Source: Oscarella lobularis (lineage: Eukaryota; Porifera; Homoscleromorpha; Homosclerophorida; Oscarellidae). From it: DNA of 64,000 bases. Shown here in pieces: positions 26,549 to 39,600 of the stretch (the stretch's first letter is position 1; each line of letters opens with the position of its first letter). The stretch spans positions 1,550,001 through 1,614,000 of the forward strand of contig NC_089184.1 of assembly GCF_947507565.1 (NCBI RefSeq), read 5' to 3'. The translations under genes and the position numbers were made by a program. The notes below the pieces were generated by a model. That model did not search any database, was not told where the DNA came from, and worked only from the letters and a program-made list of their open reading frames with translations.

Positions 26549-27106
26549 AATGAGTGCTCTAAACACCAACATAAGGAAAAGAAATGCAAATGCCCACAAT
26601 GATGCCCACGACGATTCCCACGATCGATTCTAGCTGCCTACGTGTGTACACCCACGGCCTATATAGCTCATATCCGCAAGGATGAGATCAATGACGCCAC
26701 GACTTAGAAAAAGCAACTCGTACTTCTACTTCCACTTTCATCACGCTTTTAGCGCGGTGCAATCTTTTGTACACCCGACTCAATCAACTTCGTCCCCCAA
26801 CAAACTGAAACAGCAGTCACGGCTGTGAAGTCCCCTGGACGATCAGCGAAGGGCCCACCTCTCTAGCTAGCTCTATGCATTATCAAGCTAAGGGTAGTGC
26901 AGCAAAAGCTCTACTTTATCGTTTATGAGAGAGCAGCATAGCTTTATTTTCGAAGTTGTATGATAATGATGAACGACTTCGTAGGTAAGAACTTGCCTTA
27001 AAACGTTCACTGGCGCTTTTCTAGAACTAGAACCGAAGGTTGTTTCTCTTCACCAAGGCAGCGAATGCTTGTTTTGCACAAATGTCAAGGCGCATGCTCA
27101 CCTCCG
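26549..27106. promoter_or_regulatory. Divergent intergenic promoter region with a possible TATA box
   Basis: This 558-bp gap separates the start of the autophagy-receptor-like gene (-) from the start of the GH27 gene (+), so it must hold both promoters. CTATATAG at 26659-26666 lies about 115 bp upstream of the minus-strand ATG and is a candidate TATA element for that gene. No equally clear element is visible for the plus-strand gene. No further reading frame or RNA gene is evident. Confidence 0.4.
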
Positions 27107-29035
27107 ATGAAGTACTACATCTTCGCTTTTCTCCTTGCTGCTCGTTCGAGCATAGGCCTCGACAACGGACTAGCCCGCACACCGCCAAGTTTGCACGATC
27201 TAGAGTAGTTAACGCATTCCAAGTTGGCCGTCTAGTGGGTTGGCTCTCGTGGGAGCGCTTTCGCTGCAATACCGACTGCCAAAACGATCCAGAAAACTGC
27301 ATCGGGTAAAAATTGCGAAGTCTTGGTCTCTTTAAACGTAAAAACGTTGAACAAAAGGGAACGTCTTTTCATGGACATGATTGATCATATGGCGGCTGAT
27401 GGATACAAAGACGCCGGCTATTTCACCGTCAATATCGACGTAAATACACGCGAAGCATGCGTAGCTCCATAGGGGATGATCGAGTCTTAGGATTGTTGGC
27501 TTGCTCATGAACGGGATTCCCAAGGAAGACTGCAGCCAGATCCGCAGAGATTTCCACACGGAATCAAATACATTGCTGATCATGTAAACGCTTGATAGTC
27601 TTTATAAATCTAAAATCTACTGTATTGGTTGCATCTAGGCTCACTCCAAGGGGCTGAAATTTGGAATTTATGAAGGTAATGAGAGCCATAATTAAAAGTT
27701 TAATTAATTTATCCGTTTCTTCTTTCCAAGATATTGGTACAAAGACGTGTGGCGGATTTCCCGGAATCGACTCGAACTATCAAAAGGACGCTCAGGTCAG
27801 AGGAACCGAAACTAAACAGGGGATTGAAATTGGAGTCTCTTCCGATCACAGACGTTTGCTGATTGGGGCGTCGATATGGTCAAACTGGACGGCTGCTACG
27901 AGAAAGTCTCTGACATGGACGCTGATTATCCAAAGATGGGCCAAGCAATGAATGCCACGGGCAGGCCCATGATCTATTCATGCAGCTGGCCTGATTACCA
28001 GAGAGGCAGCGGAATGAAAGCAAGAGAAAAATGAAGGATTTTCTATTGTTCTTGATCTTCCGTTTAGGTCAACTACACGAATATTGCCGCTCACTGCAAT
28101 TTGTGGAGAAACTACGCTGACATTGCTGTAAGAAGTGGTGGTGGCGCTTGGTTTCTCTGGGGATTGTTCGCGGTTCTCTTTCTATAGGACTCCTGGCAGA
28201 GTGTGACGGGAATCATCGACTTCTATGGCACCAATCAGGACATGTTTGCTCCGGCGGCGGGTCCAGGAAATTGGAATGATCCAGACATGGTATGACGCTA
28301 AATTTTGGAAATAGCCCCTACATATTCCCGCTTTACCTTTTCAGCTTATCGTCGGCGACTTTTCTCTCAGCCCCGACCAGTCGAGAGCTCAGTTCGCCAT
28401 ATGGTCACTTCTCGCGGCGGTGCGTTTGCGGCGGTTTCTTGACCTTTCTGTGCGTCAGCTTCGCTTTCGGTTAGCCTCTTATCATGTCCAATGACTTGAG
28501 AAATATCACCGATTGGGCTAAAGAAATTCTATTGAACAAGTGACTAGGAGGATCTGTGTGTACGGATGTCTTTATTTACTCTCTCCTTCAGGGAAGTTAT
28601 TGCTGTGAATCAAGACCCACTTGGAATGCAAGGGCTGAGAGTCCTAAAGGTAACCACTACGGTATACGTACCGAGATTCTGTTATCTTTTGTGTGAAACA
28701 GCAAAACGACTTTGAAGTGTGGAGAAAGGAGCTATCCAACAAAGGTCTCGCAGTCGTTCTTTTCTATAGAAGTAGTGCAGGTTCAGCCAGAAAATTCACC
28801 GTTGACTTCAAAACGGTACGTCAATCGCGTCCAAGAAATTGTCGCCGTATTAATCTTAATCTGTACTGGATGAAAACAGCTCAATATCACGGCACCAGCT
28901 ATGAATGTTCGAGACCTGTTCGCCCACCAAGATCTCGGCACGTTCAAGAGCAACTTCAGCGCTGTGGTGAATCCCAATGGCGTTGTCATGGTCACTATGA
29001 CTCCGCCGAGCGTGGAAGTGACCGACATTTTGTGA
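27107..29035 (+). CDS. NAGA: GH27 alpha-galactosidase / alpha-N-acetylgalactosaminidase
   Basis: Fourteen exons splice in phase: 27107-27188, 27236-27305, 27358-27439, 27491-27583, 27639-27675, 27731-27795, 27852-28019, 28068-28127, 28188-28289, 28345-28419, 28475-28539, 28592-28649, 28702-28815, 28880-29035. They give 408 residues, normal for the family. A signal peptide (1-17) precedes the mature start [13 protein letters not shown]. The nucleophile is D156 in KLDGCY and the acid/base is D217 in WRNYADI, the same numbers as in human NAGA. The lysosomal enzyme removes terminal alpha-linked galactose or N-acetylgalactosamine. The specificity loop reads S188-W-P-D191. Ser188 is the NAGA residue (GLA has Glu), whereas 191 is Asp instead of Ala (NAGA) or Leu (GLA), so substrate preference is uncertain. 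N201 is a potential glycosylation site. Intron 7 uses a GC donor. Confidence 0.95.
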
Positions 29036-29074
29036 ATTGCGTTGAGTGTTTCTGTTTGCGGGAGTCTTGTTTTT

Positions 29075-29080
29075 AATAAA
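29075..29080 (+). terminator. Poly(A) signal AATAAA of the GH27 gene
   Basis: A canonical AATAAA lies 40 bp after the TGA stop, followed by a GT-rich stretch (GTGTTTGTTGCTG) that fits a downstream element. Confidence 0.75.
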
Positions 29081-29163
29081 GTGTTTGTTGCTGCTTTGGA
29101 CGTATAGCTTGAAGGTCTTTTATTACAGACTTCATAGCTATGCGTGTATGTAATATGACAAAG

Positions 29164-29748
29164 TGTTGTGCATTTTTTAAATTTTTTATTGCGCGCCCAT
29201 CTTTGCATTACCCGGATCGCACCACGTGGAGGTGCAGGCGCGTCGCGATCCAGCCCGGCCCACTGGCGCATGAGCCAGCGTACTATGTCAAGGTCGTCGC
29301 TCCCCAACGGACACGGGCTATCGCCTGCACGACGGTGACCTCAGGCCCTGCGAGGAGTAAGGTGCCGGCCAACGCCGACTCAATCCCATGTAAAACGGAA
29401 CGCCGCGAACGGCTTTGATAGTGCTCCACCGCAAGCGGCGGCACTCCGTCTCCAACACCACCTACAGGTCTTACACGTAGCCTGTAATCGATGTGGAGAC
29501 GTTGTTCCAGGATCAGAGCCGAACCGCGAAGGCTCGCTGCTCCCACTCCAACGTCTCACCAAGCAAGAGGGCGTCGCACAGGTTACGTAAAAGAAACTAG
29601 CCCAGAGCCACTGCTTATATAGCGAACGAAGGGGAAGTAACCGCCCCGCGCTCCCATTGGCCCTCCGAGCTGTCAAGCTGTCAGAGGGCGGGCCCTGGCA
29701 CAGATAGGTTTTGGGAAAATGCCAGCGTCGGTAGGCGGTGTCCCAACA
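29164..29748 (-). mobile_element. Possible solo LTR (585 bp), minus orientation
   Basis: Read on the minus strand, the segment begins TGTTGGGACACC and ends GCACAACA, so it has TGTTG/CAACA ends typical of LTRs. Inside are a CCAAT-type box (CCCATTGG at about 29650-29660), a TATA box TATATAA at 29615-29621, and near the end an AATAAA (29185-29190). That is the U3-R order of an LTR. The flanking bases do not form a clear target-site duplication, so the assignment is tentative. It could instead be a promoter plus short non-coding transcript. Long frames here do not look like proteins. Confidence 0.4.
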
Positions 29749-29768
29749 CAATTTGGGCGCGTGGACAA

Positions 29769-29778
29769 CCATATATGG
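29769..29778. promoter_or_regulatory. CArG box CCATATATGG (SRF-type site)
   Basis: A perfect CC(A/T)6GG palindrome just outside the LTR-like element. About 70 bp further on, AAGATGGCTGCC (29838-29849) matches the YY1-type motif. The two sites and the TATA and CCAAT elements in 29615-29660 make this stretch promoter-like for minus-strand transcription. Confidence 0.35.
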
Positions 29779-30381
29779 AGTATGCGACTCGTGGACGACG
29801 CGTTGGGAAGAAAAAATCCAATGGCTGCCTGCCAACAAGATGGCTGCCGGCCAACAAGGCTGCTGGCCAAAAAGGACGAAAAAGTGCTCTGACGGGGGGT
29901 ACAGAATCCCTCTTGATCGCTGTGCATGGCGGCGCAGACTTGACGACTCAGGACGCTGGGGCGCCTTTTCGTCGCTTTCGCGTCCAAAGAACCTGCTCTG
30001 ATCCCTTTTTCGACGTTTCACCGCTGCAGACCTGTTCATATCCAATGATACGCCCTTTTCTTGCTGTCGCCTCGCGATGGAGCCTGCTTTGACGTGCAGC
30101 GAAGCGAAGAAACGAGGAAGCGATCGTGTCGGTTGTCCAATTTGCCTGACCGCACATAATGTTTCCGCTCCTTTTCTTCACATAGCAGAGTTGAAGCCTA
30201 CTTAGATATGAAAGGCTAAAGTGTAGAGATCACAAAAAGCTTTTCAGCGTATATCACTAAACAAACCAGGCAAAACCATGCAAAAACAGCTACTGAAACA
30301 CATTCCAACCTGTAAGACACGCACGGACGTACAGCAACATTCAAAATATATAGGTTAGTCAGACCTGTTCGCGACCCCTTG
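29779..30381. other. Intergenic, no gene recognised
   Basis: This stretch lies upstream of the LTR-like element and downstream of the giant receptor gene's stop. Reading frames up to about 220 codons cross part of it, but their composition (Arg/Ser/Trp-rich, no domain) does not look coding. No AATAAA for the giant gene is evident within the first 150 bp after its stop. Confidence 0.5.
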
Positions 30382-30613
30382 CTAATCAGCCGCTTCGTAC
30401 AATACTTCACTGTTCTTTCTTTGAGAAGATGTAATTTCCGTGTACTCGTTTTCCTCTTCAACTGCTTTCCCTTGGCCGCTTTCTATATTTTCATATACCC
30501 CTTCTTCATCACTGGGAAAGACGGGCTTATCGTTTCCGCGATCGTAAGCGGGATTGACTATGTCAAGACCGCTAGTCGCTTTCATAGACGCCGGTGTGCG
30601 ATCAAAGTACCTA
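30382..30613 (-). other. Last exon of the giant receptor: tyrosine-motif cytoplasmic tail
   Basis: The 77-residue tail contains NPAY (5108-5111), which fits NPxY sites for PTB-domain or endocytic adaptors. It also has YENI (5128-5131) and YTEI (5145-5148), two YxxI motifs 13 residues apart, close to an ITAM layout. A fourth tyrosine lies in VLYEAAD at the C-terminus. No classical PDZ-binding C-terminus or catenin-binding domain is visible. Confidence 0.7.
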
Positions 30614-33600
30614 CTATACATAATCATATGATAGACTAAGAAAAATATTCTACAATAACCTAGTGGCTTTCGTATGCTTGTTCCTTTTCACAACCACAAC
30701 AACCACGATAACAATCACTAGCAATAAGGCAACGCCACCTCCTGCAGCACTACCAATTATGATCCGCTTTGAGGCTGAGAAGAGAAAGATTTAGACTTTA
30801 CTCAAATACCTAAACTATCCCTTTACCATCTGAACTAATTCTAGGACATTGGCCTGTTGGTGAACACCGCACCGTTAACGAAATCGTTGCCAATCCAGTT
30901 AGGGAAGGTTTTCCACCGTCCTTCGCTGATACTTGAAGCTCGTACGAGGAGTCAGCATTTGAATCCAATTCTTTAGCCAAAGATACTTCGCCAGTCAACG
31001 AGTCAATGGTGAAATATTCCTGAGTCGAATCCATACTGTACATCACCTCTCCGTTGCTTCCTAGAAAACAATAGTAAGACTAAACGCGCAGAAGTCAACA
31101 AGAAGAACTTCACCTGAGTCGAGGTCGGTTGCACTGGTGTTGACGACGCTGAAACCGGGAGGCGACCCGACAACAACCGACGGATCATAAATCTCCTCAC
31201 TGAAAATCGGCGAATTGTCGTTTACATCACTCAGAGAAATAACGGCGGTTGCTTCAGACGTCCGGAAAACTGGCTGAGTCAGACTCGCTACAATGGCAAC
31301 CGTGATTTCCTTGACCTTTTCGTAATCCAACTGGACAGAATTCGCTACTTGGAGAACTCCGGAGTTGGTTATGGTAAATGCATTCGCACGGCTACCCGAT
31401 TTGAATTCCTGGCTTCTGATTGAATACATCACGTTGGTGCTAGGCTTTCCGTCAACAAGAGCCTTGACACTCAAAACAGACGAGCCGTCGGGTGAGTTCT
31501 CTTCTAAAGTAGTGCTGTATTGTCCTTGATCAAATAGTGGCCTCTTGGCATTCGTTTTGTTTACAGAAACGATAACGGTTACTTGGCCAGATAGGCTCGG
31601 GTTCTGTTTATCCAGAGCTCTGATAACGAGACTGTACTTGTCCGTTACGTAATAGTTGAGCACCGCATCATCTGACAGATAGATTCCAACGGCACCGGCG
31701 GCAGAACGTTTAATCGCAAATACGTCTTCCGATTCACTGGGCACAACTGACACGAGCTGGTATTCAATTTGGGAGCGATCTGAACCGACATCTGAATCAG
31801 TCGCTGTCAAAGACAACAGCATCGCGCCTCCTTTCGTTTGCTCTCTGACAAAAACGGCATACTGACGTTGTTCAAATTCTGGAGCGTTATCGTTGACGTT
31901 CGTGACGGATATCCTGACCGTGGCGACAGTGACGGCACCAGGAACTTCGGACGTCTGTGCAAGAATGTTGACGTTGTATTCCTTCTGTTGTTCGTAATCC
32001 AATGATTGGCTCAAGGATAGCACGCCGGTTTTCGCATGTACACTGAAAGGCAAAGATTCGGCGTTGTAGAGACTGTACGAAATGCGGCTGGCATTGAGCT
32101 GAGTCGTGCGAACAGAGAGACGCGGTGTGACGGGCACGACCGACTGAACTGCAGCATCCTCGGCGAGCCGTGCAACTGCTCTCGAACTGACAAACTCAAA
32201 CTGATCAGCGATAGTGACGGTCAGGCGAAAGGTGCAAGATTTCGGTCTTGACGATTGATCTCGAGCTGTCACAGAAAACGTTGCTAAGCTAAACGGGCCA
32301 GACGGCTTTGGCGGAGAAGAGCGGAGAATCACGTCTGCCCCTGTCGAGTCGTTCGTCACCACATTGAAAAGGTTTCTTGATAGAGAAGTTGACTGGAAGT
32401 TCGTCAGAGTGTAAGATAGTCTGCCAGCCGCACCACTATCGACGTCAGTTGCTTTCAGGTTAAATAACGCCGTGTTTGCGCTAGTCGTATACGGAACAGA
32501 AGTTGTTAGACTTCCTGGTATACATTGCGGAGCGTGATTGGGCGAGATGACATTTACGTCGATCTTTCCTTTCGTGTGGCACTGAGGCTGACCGAGATCA
32601 GATGCAACGACATTTAGAACGTAACTTTCGCCTGCAAGAGATCGAGCTAGAGTAACCAATCCACTTTGGGGATTGATTTTGAACCGATTCGAGGCCAACG
32701 CATCCAGAGAATACTTCACTATTCCGTTTGGTGAAGCTTTGCCGTCTCTATCAATTGCACTCAATTGAACAACGTTCCTTCCTAGAGGAGCCATCTCATC
32801 GACGTCGACAGACGAGGGAAGGCCGACAAAAACGGGACAGTGCAAATTCGGTTGAGTGACGGTCAGAGATATTTGAAGATTACCGGTCAACGATGGCACG
32901 CCGCTGTCGGTGGCAGAGAGAGTAAGCAAGAAAACGTCGCCAACGTAGCTACGCAATGACGCTGCCGTGACTATAACACCCGTTTGAGTGTCAACTTTGA
33001 ATAGGGAATGGCGGCCATTTGAGCTTGCAAGACTGTACGTGACAAGACCGTTCTTTCCACTATCCATGTCTAAAGCGGGCTCAGACACGACGACAAATCC
33101 ATTAGCGGCCGTCAGCGGAACAGCGACGTCGATAGACGAAACATTGAAGGTGGGCGAGTGTTGATTAATTCCAGCTAACTGATCACAGCGAGGTCCATCG
33201 TAGTCTGCAGTGCATTGACAGGTATCTGGCCCGATGCACACTCCCGTAGATGCATTGCCGCAGTTGTTCACCGCTGAGCAGTCGGGTGTGTTGCACTCCG
33301 GTCCCTTCCATTTGGAATCGCACGTGCACGTATCTAGAGCAAGACACTTTCCATGGCCTAAAGACGAAACTTATATAATAAATCCAGCAGAAACTAAGCA
33401 TCAGTCGTACCTGAACAAAACTTCTTTGCTTCACAAGAAAACTTGCTGCAGTCAGAACCCGTGTAGCCGTACTTGCAATCACACAAATCGATTTCGATGC
33501 AAGCTCCGTTGCCAGAGCAATCGCTCTGACCGGCGCACGACGCCACGCTGCAGTTCGACCCTTTGTAACCCGCGTAGCACGAACAGTATTTCTTCCCGTT

Positions 33601-36600
33601 CTGAGCAAGACAGACACCGTTTCCAGAGCAATCGTCCAATTCCGGACAATCGGTCGGCGTCGCACAGTCGACGCCGGAAAATCCTCCGGAACAAGAGCAA
33701 CTATTCGGTGCAACGCAATCGCCGTTTCCCGAGCAATCTCCGGCTTTAGTGCACGTCGGAAACGCGCAGCTTGATCCTCGCCAACCGTCCTTGCAGACGC
33801 ATTTGTCCAAGCCGACGCACGAGCCGTGATTGCTGCAGTAGCCGACGGCTTCGCACGAGTAGAGATTGCAGCTGACTCCCGCCCAGCCGTAGTCGCATTT
33901 ACACTTGTCGTGATCAATGCACGCTCCGTGGTTCGAGCAATCGCTGATGCGACTGCAGTCGGCTTTCTCGTTACAAGACGAACCAGTAAATCCGACGGAG
34001 CATGCACACACATCGTGAGACTTGCATCGACCTTGAGATGGACTCGTACAGTTGGACACTCCGTAACAAGTAGCTACAAAAGCAATTCATTAGACATCGG
34101 TTTACCAAAACCACACACTCTGTCTGGGACTGGGTGGGTGCCAACAGTTAGAGGGGTCCTGTGTGAACAAGTGCCTCCCAAAATTGTCAAAGCAAATTCT
34201 TACCTGGTTCGTCACAAAGAATACCGTCCCATCCAAAGTGACACTTGCAGAATCCAGACACGCAATCGCCATTCAAACTACAGTTTGCACACGATCCTAA
34301 AGCAATTAATTGCTCGAAGTTATAATGGCGTCAGAGTGAGAATCAAACTAACCGAGATTACAGTCTTCTCCGAACCAGCCTGGAAGACATATGCAGGTGC
34401 TATTTACGCAGCGTCCCTTTCCGGAGCATTGTGTAGGGCAGCCTAGACTCATCCATAAGAAACTGCGGAATTTGGTATTTAGATACCATACCCGTTTGAT
34501 AAGTTTCCTGCTGAGCCAGAGTTGTATCGTTCGTGATAGCTACGTCAAATACGCACTCCTGTAAGCGCACGCCGTCGAGACCTTGTTGCTTGCAAAGACT
34601 CTCGGCCATCTTCAGTAAGAGCAGATAGTAAGAAGGCGCGCGGACGTATGTGACCTCACCATCCTGGTAGAAGAGTCGATGTCGTTGATTGAGTAGAGCG
34701 GAACGAATTTAGGATCGGTGTAGGATGAGTCCAATGTGTCGTCTTTGTGAAAATTCGAATGACTCCACGACCAAGTGCCGTTCAAGCCGGAGCCATCAAA
34801 CGACTTGGCAATTTTCCCTGCATACCACCCAATTAGAGAAACCCCAAACTGAATATTGAACATTACATGATTTAGCAAAGTCCAACACTTTGGCAGGGAC
34901 GTAGGTGACACCGTCGGATCCCACCAAGTCGTTTGTCACATTTCCGTCCATCAGTCCACACAATCCTTCCGTTGATCGTTTGAACGATGCCACCGGAGCG
35001 AAAAGTATGTTGATGAATTGACGCTCCATCGTTCCACTGTACCGGACGTCAACAGACAAAGAAACGCCGTTGGCGAATTGGAATGAAATCAAAGCTATGC
35101 TTTCAGGCGACGACATCAAGGATACTTCAACGTGAACTGTGTCCTTAGCCAAGTTGAGCTTGAGACCGTCCGATAAGGACGTCACTACACCGTTGAGTCT
35201 AAAAGAAAATACTAATATCATACCGTTATATCGACTGACAAACCTTAGAGTGGGTAAATCTGAAGGCTTAGGCTGGTGAAGCGTTGAAATGGCAACGACA
35301 CTCGGACCGGCTTTTATTGCAACGGCGCCAATCAGAGACGCTCTGGCGTACTTGAAGAAACGAGTGTCCACTCCAAAGTCGTTGGCAACGCTCTTGCAAT
35401 ACCAAAATTCGCCAATATCAAAGAAGTCATAGCTAAATCCTGTAAAACCACGTGCAATACGACTTTCCGACAGCACAGATTCGACTTACCATCTAAAGTC
35501 TGCAAATGAGGATCTCCGCCGCCTGGACGAGGCCTGGCGAATTGACAACCAGGACCAATCCACTGCTCGTCGCATACGCAGTACGGTTTTCTGTCTGCCT
35601 CACTTCCCATTGGTATGGTGCAGATGCCGTTATCAGAACAAACTAAAACAATGACGCTGCACACACACGACAATAAGGTAGCAATTGTCAACTTACACGG
35701 CCAAGGACTGCAGTCAGGCACGTCACAGAAAGGCCCTTTCCATCCATCTGCACAAACCGGTGGCAGACCACCGCGGCCTTGCTTTGATTGACAGCTACAA
35801 GTGCAGTCTTGCCACACTGGTTCAAGGCCTTCCGGACACGTAGGACATCTAGAGTAAACGGAATGCACAGTAGTCTCAGCGTGTCAGCGTGTGACCTACT
35901 TATCATCAGGACATATGCATCCGCTTGGACCAAGAACAGAGTCCATGCAGTTGTTGCACTTACAGCCGCACTGACACTGGCCGTCTGGTCCAAAAACGCT
36001 CGCAGTGCCGTCGTTGCAAGTACAGTCACACTAAACAATAGAACCAACGATTCCAGCATCAATATGTAGGCCAACCAAAATCGCCTTACTTGGCACATTC
36101 CATCGTCACTGACGTCCGCGTGGTCAAAATCCGAACACTGACATTGGCATATCGGCTGAGGCAAGAAGGAATTGAAAATTTCAATTGACCCAGCTGAACA
36201 CGCTTGTGTGCATGAGCAGCCAGGCGATCCGCTGCAACCGCAAGGCTGACAAAGTTTAATTCCGTTGCCGTTGTCGATGCAGGAGGCGGCCCCGGGACAC
36301 TCACATGGGCAGTCCGTCTCGTCCGTCAAGGGCAAACAGAGACCCGAGGTGACGTTGATAAACGAAGCCTGTTGCCACGAATCAAACATCTGCGAAGAAT
36401 TGTAGTACAGCAGATCTATGAATGACGTTCCTTCTATTTGATCAACTCCGGCACGAGATGACGAAAGTAATTTCTAGACAACAGCTCAAATATTCTCAAT
36501 ATCTATTGAGAAGTCGCTAGCATACCTTGCCAAAATCACATCCTCTAGAGCATCTTGTCGTTTCAAAATGACCTTTCAGTGACGGAGAAATTTCCACAGT

Positions 36601-39600
36601 AAATGAAGACTGGGGATAGAGACTGGGTGATGCTGAGAAAGCAGACGTCACGATCGCAGGTATTGATGACTGGGCCACGTGGTCCGGAGTTTTATACGAC
36701 GAGGGCCACGAAATTCCGAATGTCGGAGTCAGGGAAGACTCAAACGTTGACGTGTACTGTGGATGATCAGCCAAATCTTGATCTCCCTTCAACTGAGCCT
36801 AATAAGACCAATAGTCTAACACTCGAATTTTTTTTGCGTTTCTTGAATGATAGTTACCTCTTTTATGTATTCGGTCCCAACTCCGTTTCTCCATACTGCA
36901 CCCAATTTAGCATTTCCACGGGATTGAGAAAGATAGGAAAAGAATATGCTACTAGGACCGGTCACCTGCAAAAACAAAGCGTTCAGAAAGAACACAAAAT
37001 GGCGAGTAAGCCTACGTCGTAATCAAAAGAAAACGAATACGATGCTGACAGTTTCGTTTCACCACGAACGCAGATTGAACCGATAGAAATGCAAAAAGGC
37101 TTTGAAGGGGCAGTAACAGATACTGCAGGCGGAGATGAACTTCCTTTTCTGCAGAAAAAAAGCGAGCCAAGATATATATAATCGACAGAAAGAGAGCTTG
37201 TTCAAACTCACGAGCTCGGCAAAATCTCCAAATTAGCACTGGTTCCAATATGCAAAGGTCCTTTGAATGAAAATCCGACCTTCGTTACGAAAGGCGACGT
37301 GTGGTTCGATCGGAACGTCATCTCTACTTGAGGATCGTAACTGACAAGCGTCTCAGTCGAGATTACTTCTTGATCGGAACTTCCAATCTTAAAATAACAA
37401 TTAGGTGAAAAATGTTAACCTTCTACGTCGACTTACTTTGGTTTTCAATATTTCGTGATGAAAGAACATTGTCTCGTTTGTATCGCACCATTTCATATTG
37501 CTACCACTATTTCCGCCGTTGCGTGGCGCACCTGGCGCATCACCGCCAATGTTCACACTCACGAGACCATCCCGCTCACTGCACGAAGTTCCGACGCCGC
37601 TGGAGGGATTGAGTTCCAAGAAGGTTGTGCTGTCATCCCACGATCCATAGAAATCAGCAAGAACACCAGCGGCTGGGCCGCTGGGACGACCGACGATCAC
37701 GTCACCAACCGATAGATCGAGACCCGATGGAGAAACATTGTCAAATATAAGCACACCTTTGACGCCCGTGCCGCCAACACCCGTAACAATCGGAGCCTTA
37801 TTGACCGGAGATTGTCCAGTCGTCTTTACCTGTAATTTTACAGACGGAGGAAGTGGATTTCGAGAACAACTTGCCAGGGACGTATGAACGATTGTATGCG
37901 GTCCGGCACTGACAATAGATTCGACTTCTTCAAAAAATCTGCTTCCGTGTGCACTGACAATGCCTTGATTGCTGATGGGATTCAAGCCCAGACTGTCTGA
38001 TTCCACCGACGGCAACGCTATAACAATATCTCCGTCAGACGTTCGTTGACACTTGTAAACGGAAACAGATGGCGACAAAACTATTGTTTGTGAGGCTCCG
38101 GGAAGCTGCGGGGTGGAGGAGGCTGCAATCGCCTCAAGAGCTGTCACATTCGGAACAATTTCTACGGCTGCTTCGTCGTAGATGTCTTCCAGGTCAACAG
38201 TGTCAATGAAGTCGGCGTACTTTATCGTCTCCTCTAGGTAGGCTGGAGAAGCCTTGATCAGTTGATAGGCACCCCATTTGGTCATAGCAAGTATCTTGTC
38301 GAGTATTCCTCCACTTTGACGACTGGAAAGTATGTGGCCAGTGTACACGTCTTTCAGCGATGGTGTTGTGATGTAATAATTGTAGTTGCTAGCGCCCAGT
38401 AGACGGTAGATGGTCGAGCTTCCGGGATCAACTCGTACGTCAGGGTAAAGATCGACGTACTTTTGACGGCGATCAGACGACGATCCACCCGAAGATCTCT
38501 TGTAACGAAAGTCTGATTCTCCGTTAGGCAGATGACTCGGAATTTTAGGCGCATTCGCACCGAGACCGTAGTCGGGCGTAACTCTTCCATAGGGACATCG
38601 TGATTCGTCCCAATTGAGGCAAGACGACTAAAAAGATGTGACGATACAAGACTGTCTGCCAAGAATCTACTAAGACTCACATTTGCTTCGTTGTAGCAGT
38701 GGCCTATGTCGTGACAATGCTGGCAAGTTTCGTAGCTGCTTGTTGCCACAGACCAGTCGCACGGAGAGGAGCACCCAATGTCCTATGCAAAAACTCTATA
38801 GTTATAAACTAGCAAGACCCGAATCTTATTAATTACCTTTATTCGATCTGAACAACCTTCTCTCCCTGGGCTGTAGCAGCTGTAGTAGAACCACGTGTTG
38901 CATTGCTGCTTATCTGGGCGACTACCTAGACCAGGAATGCAGGCGGCTTGACTGTCGCACCAACCACAGCCCGGCTGTCGACTGCAGGCGTCACACGTCG
39001 TGTACAGATTGCAGTAGGTCGTCGTACAAGCGCGACCCTAGAAACGGCAAATAATTTAAATAAAAATACCAGTTATATGTTCCATGCCTTCCAGCCAACT
39101 CGGCAACGACATTGATTCGGCCCCACGCATGTTCCATAACCGGAACAGTCGTTGACGTCGGTGCAGTGAAAGTCGCTGCAGTCTTCGCCTTGCCATCCCT
39201 TGAAACACGAACAAGTACGCGTAGCACTGTCACACTGTCCATGCTGCGAGCAAGCATTTGGACATTCGTCTGAATATCAAAAGAAAATATACAAAAAAAC
39301 TTGGCACAAAATCAACGACAACGTACCGGCTGGTAATTTGCTACAGAAAAACGGAAGACGTGTACTGCAATCCTCGATTGCCCATCCTGCCGATGTCAAT
39401 TTCAAGCAGTCTCCGGCTTTTCCTCCATTAACGCTTCCGTAGTCAAAGTCCGATCCGTCGGACCACGACCAATCGTTCCCGTCGTGTTGGAGTCCAACCC
39501 ACGCTCCTGCGCTTGTAAGCGACGCGGGAGGACGAGGAACAAGGCCATTCAAAAATGTAGTTACGGACGCATCGTGGATAGACCCAAGCTCCGATCCCTG

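Noticed and set aside
29380..30045. 221-codon minus-strand frame
   Set aside because: No ATG-context or domain support, Arg/Ser/Trp-rich composition, and it crosses the border of the LTR-like element.
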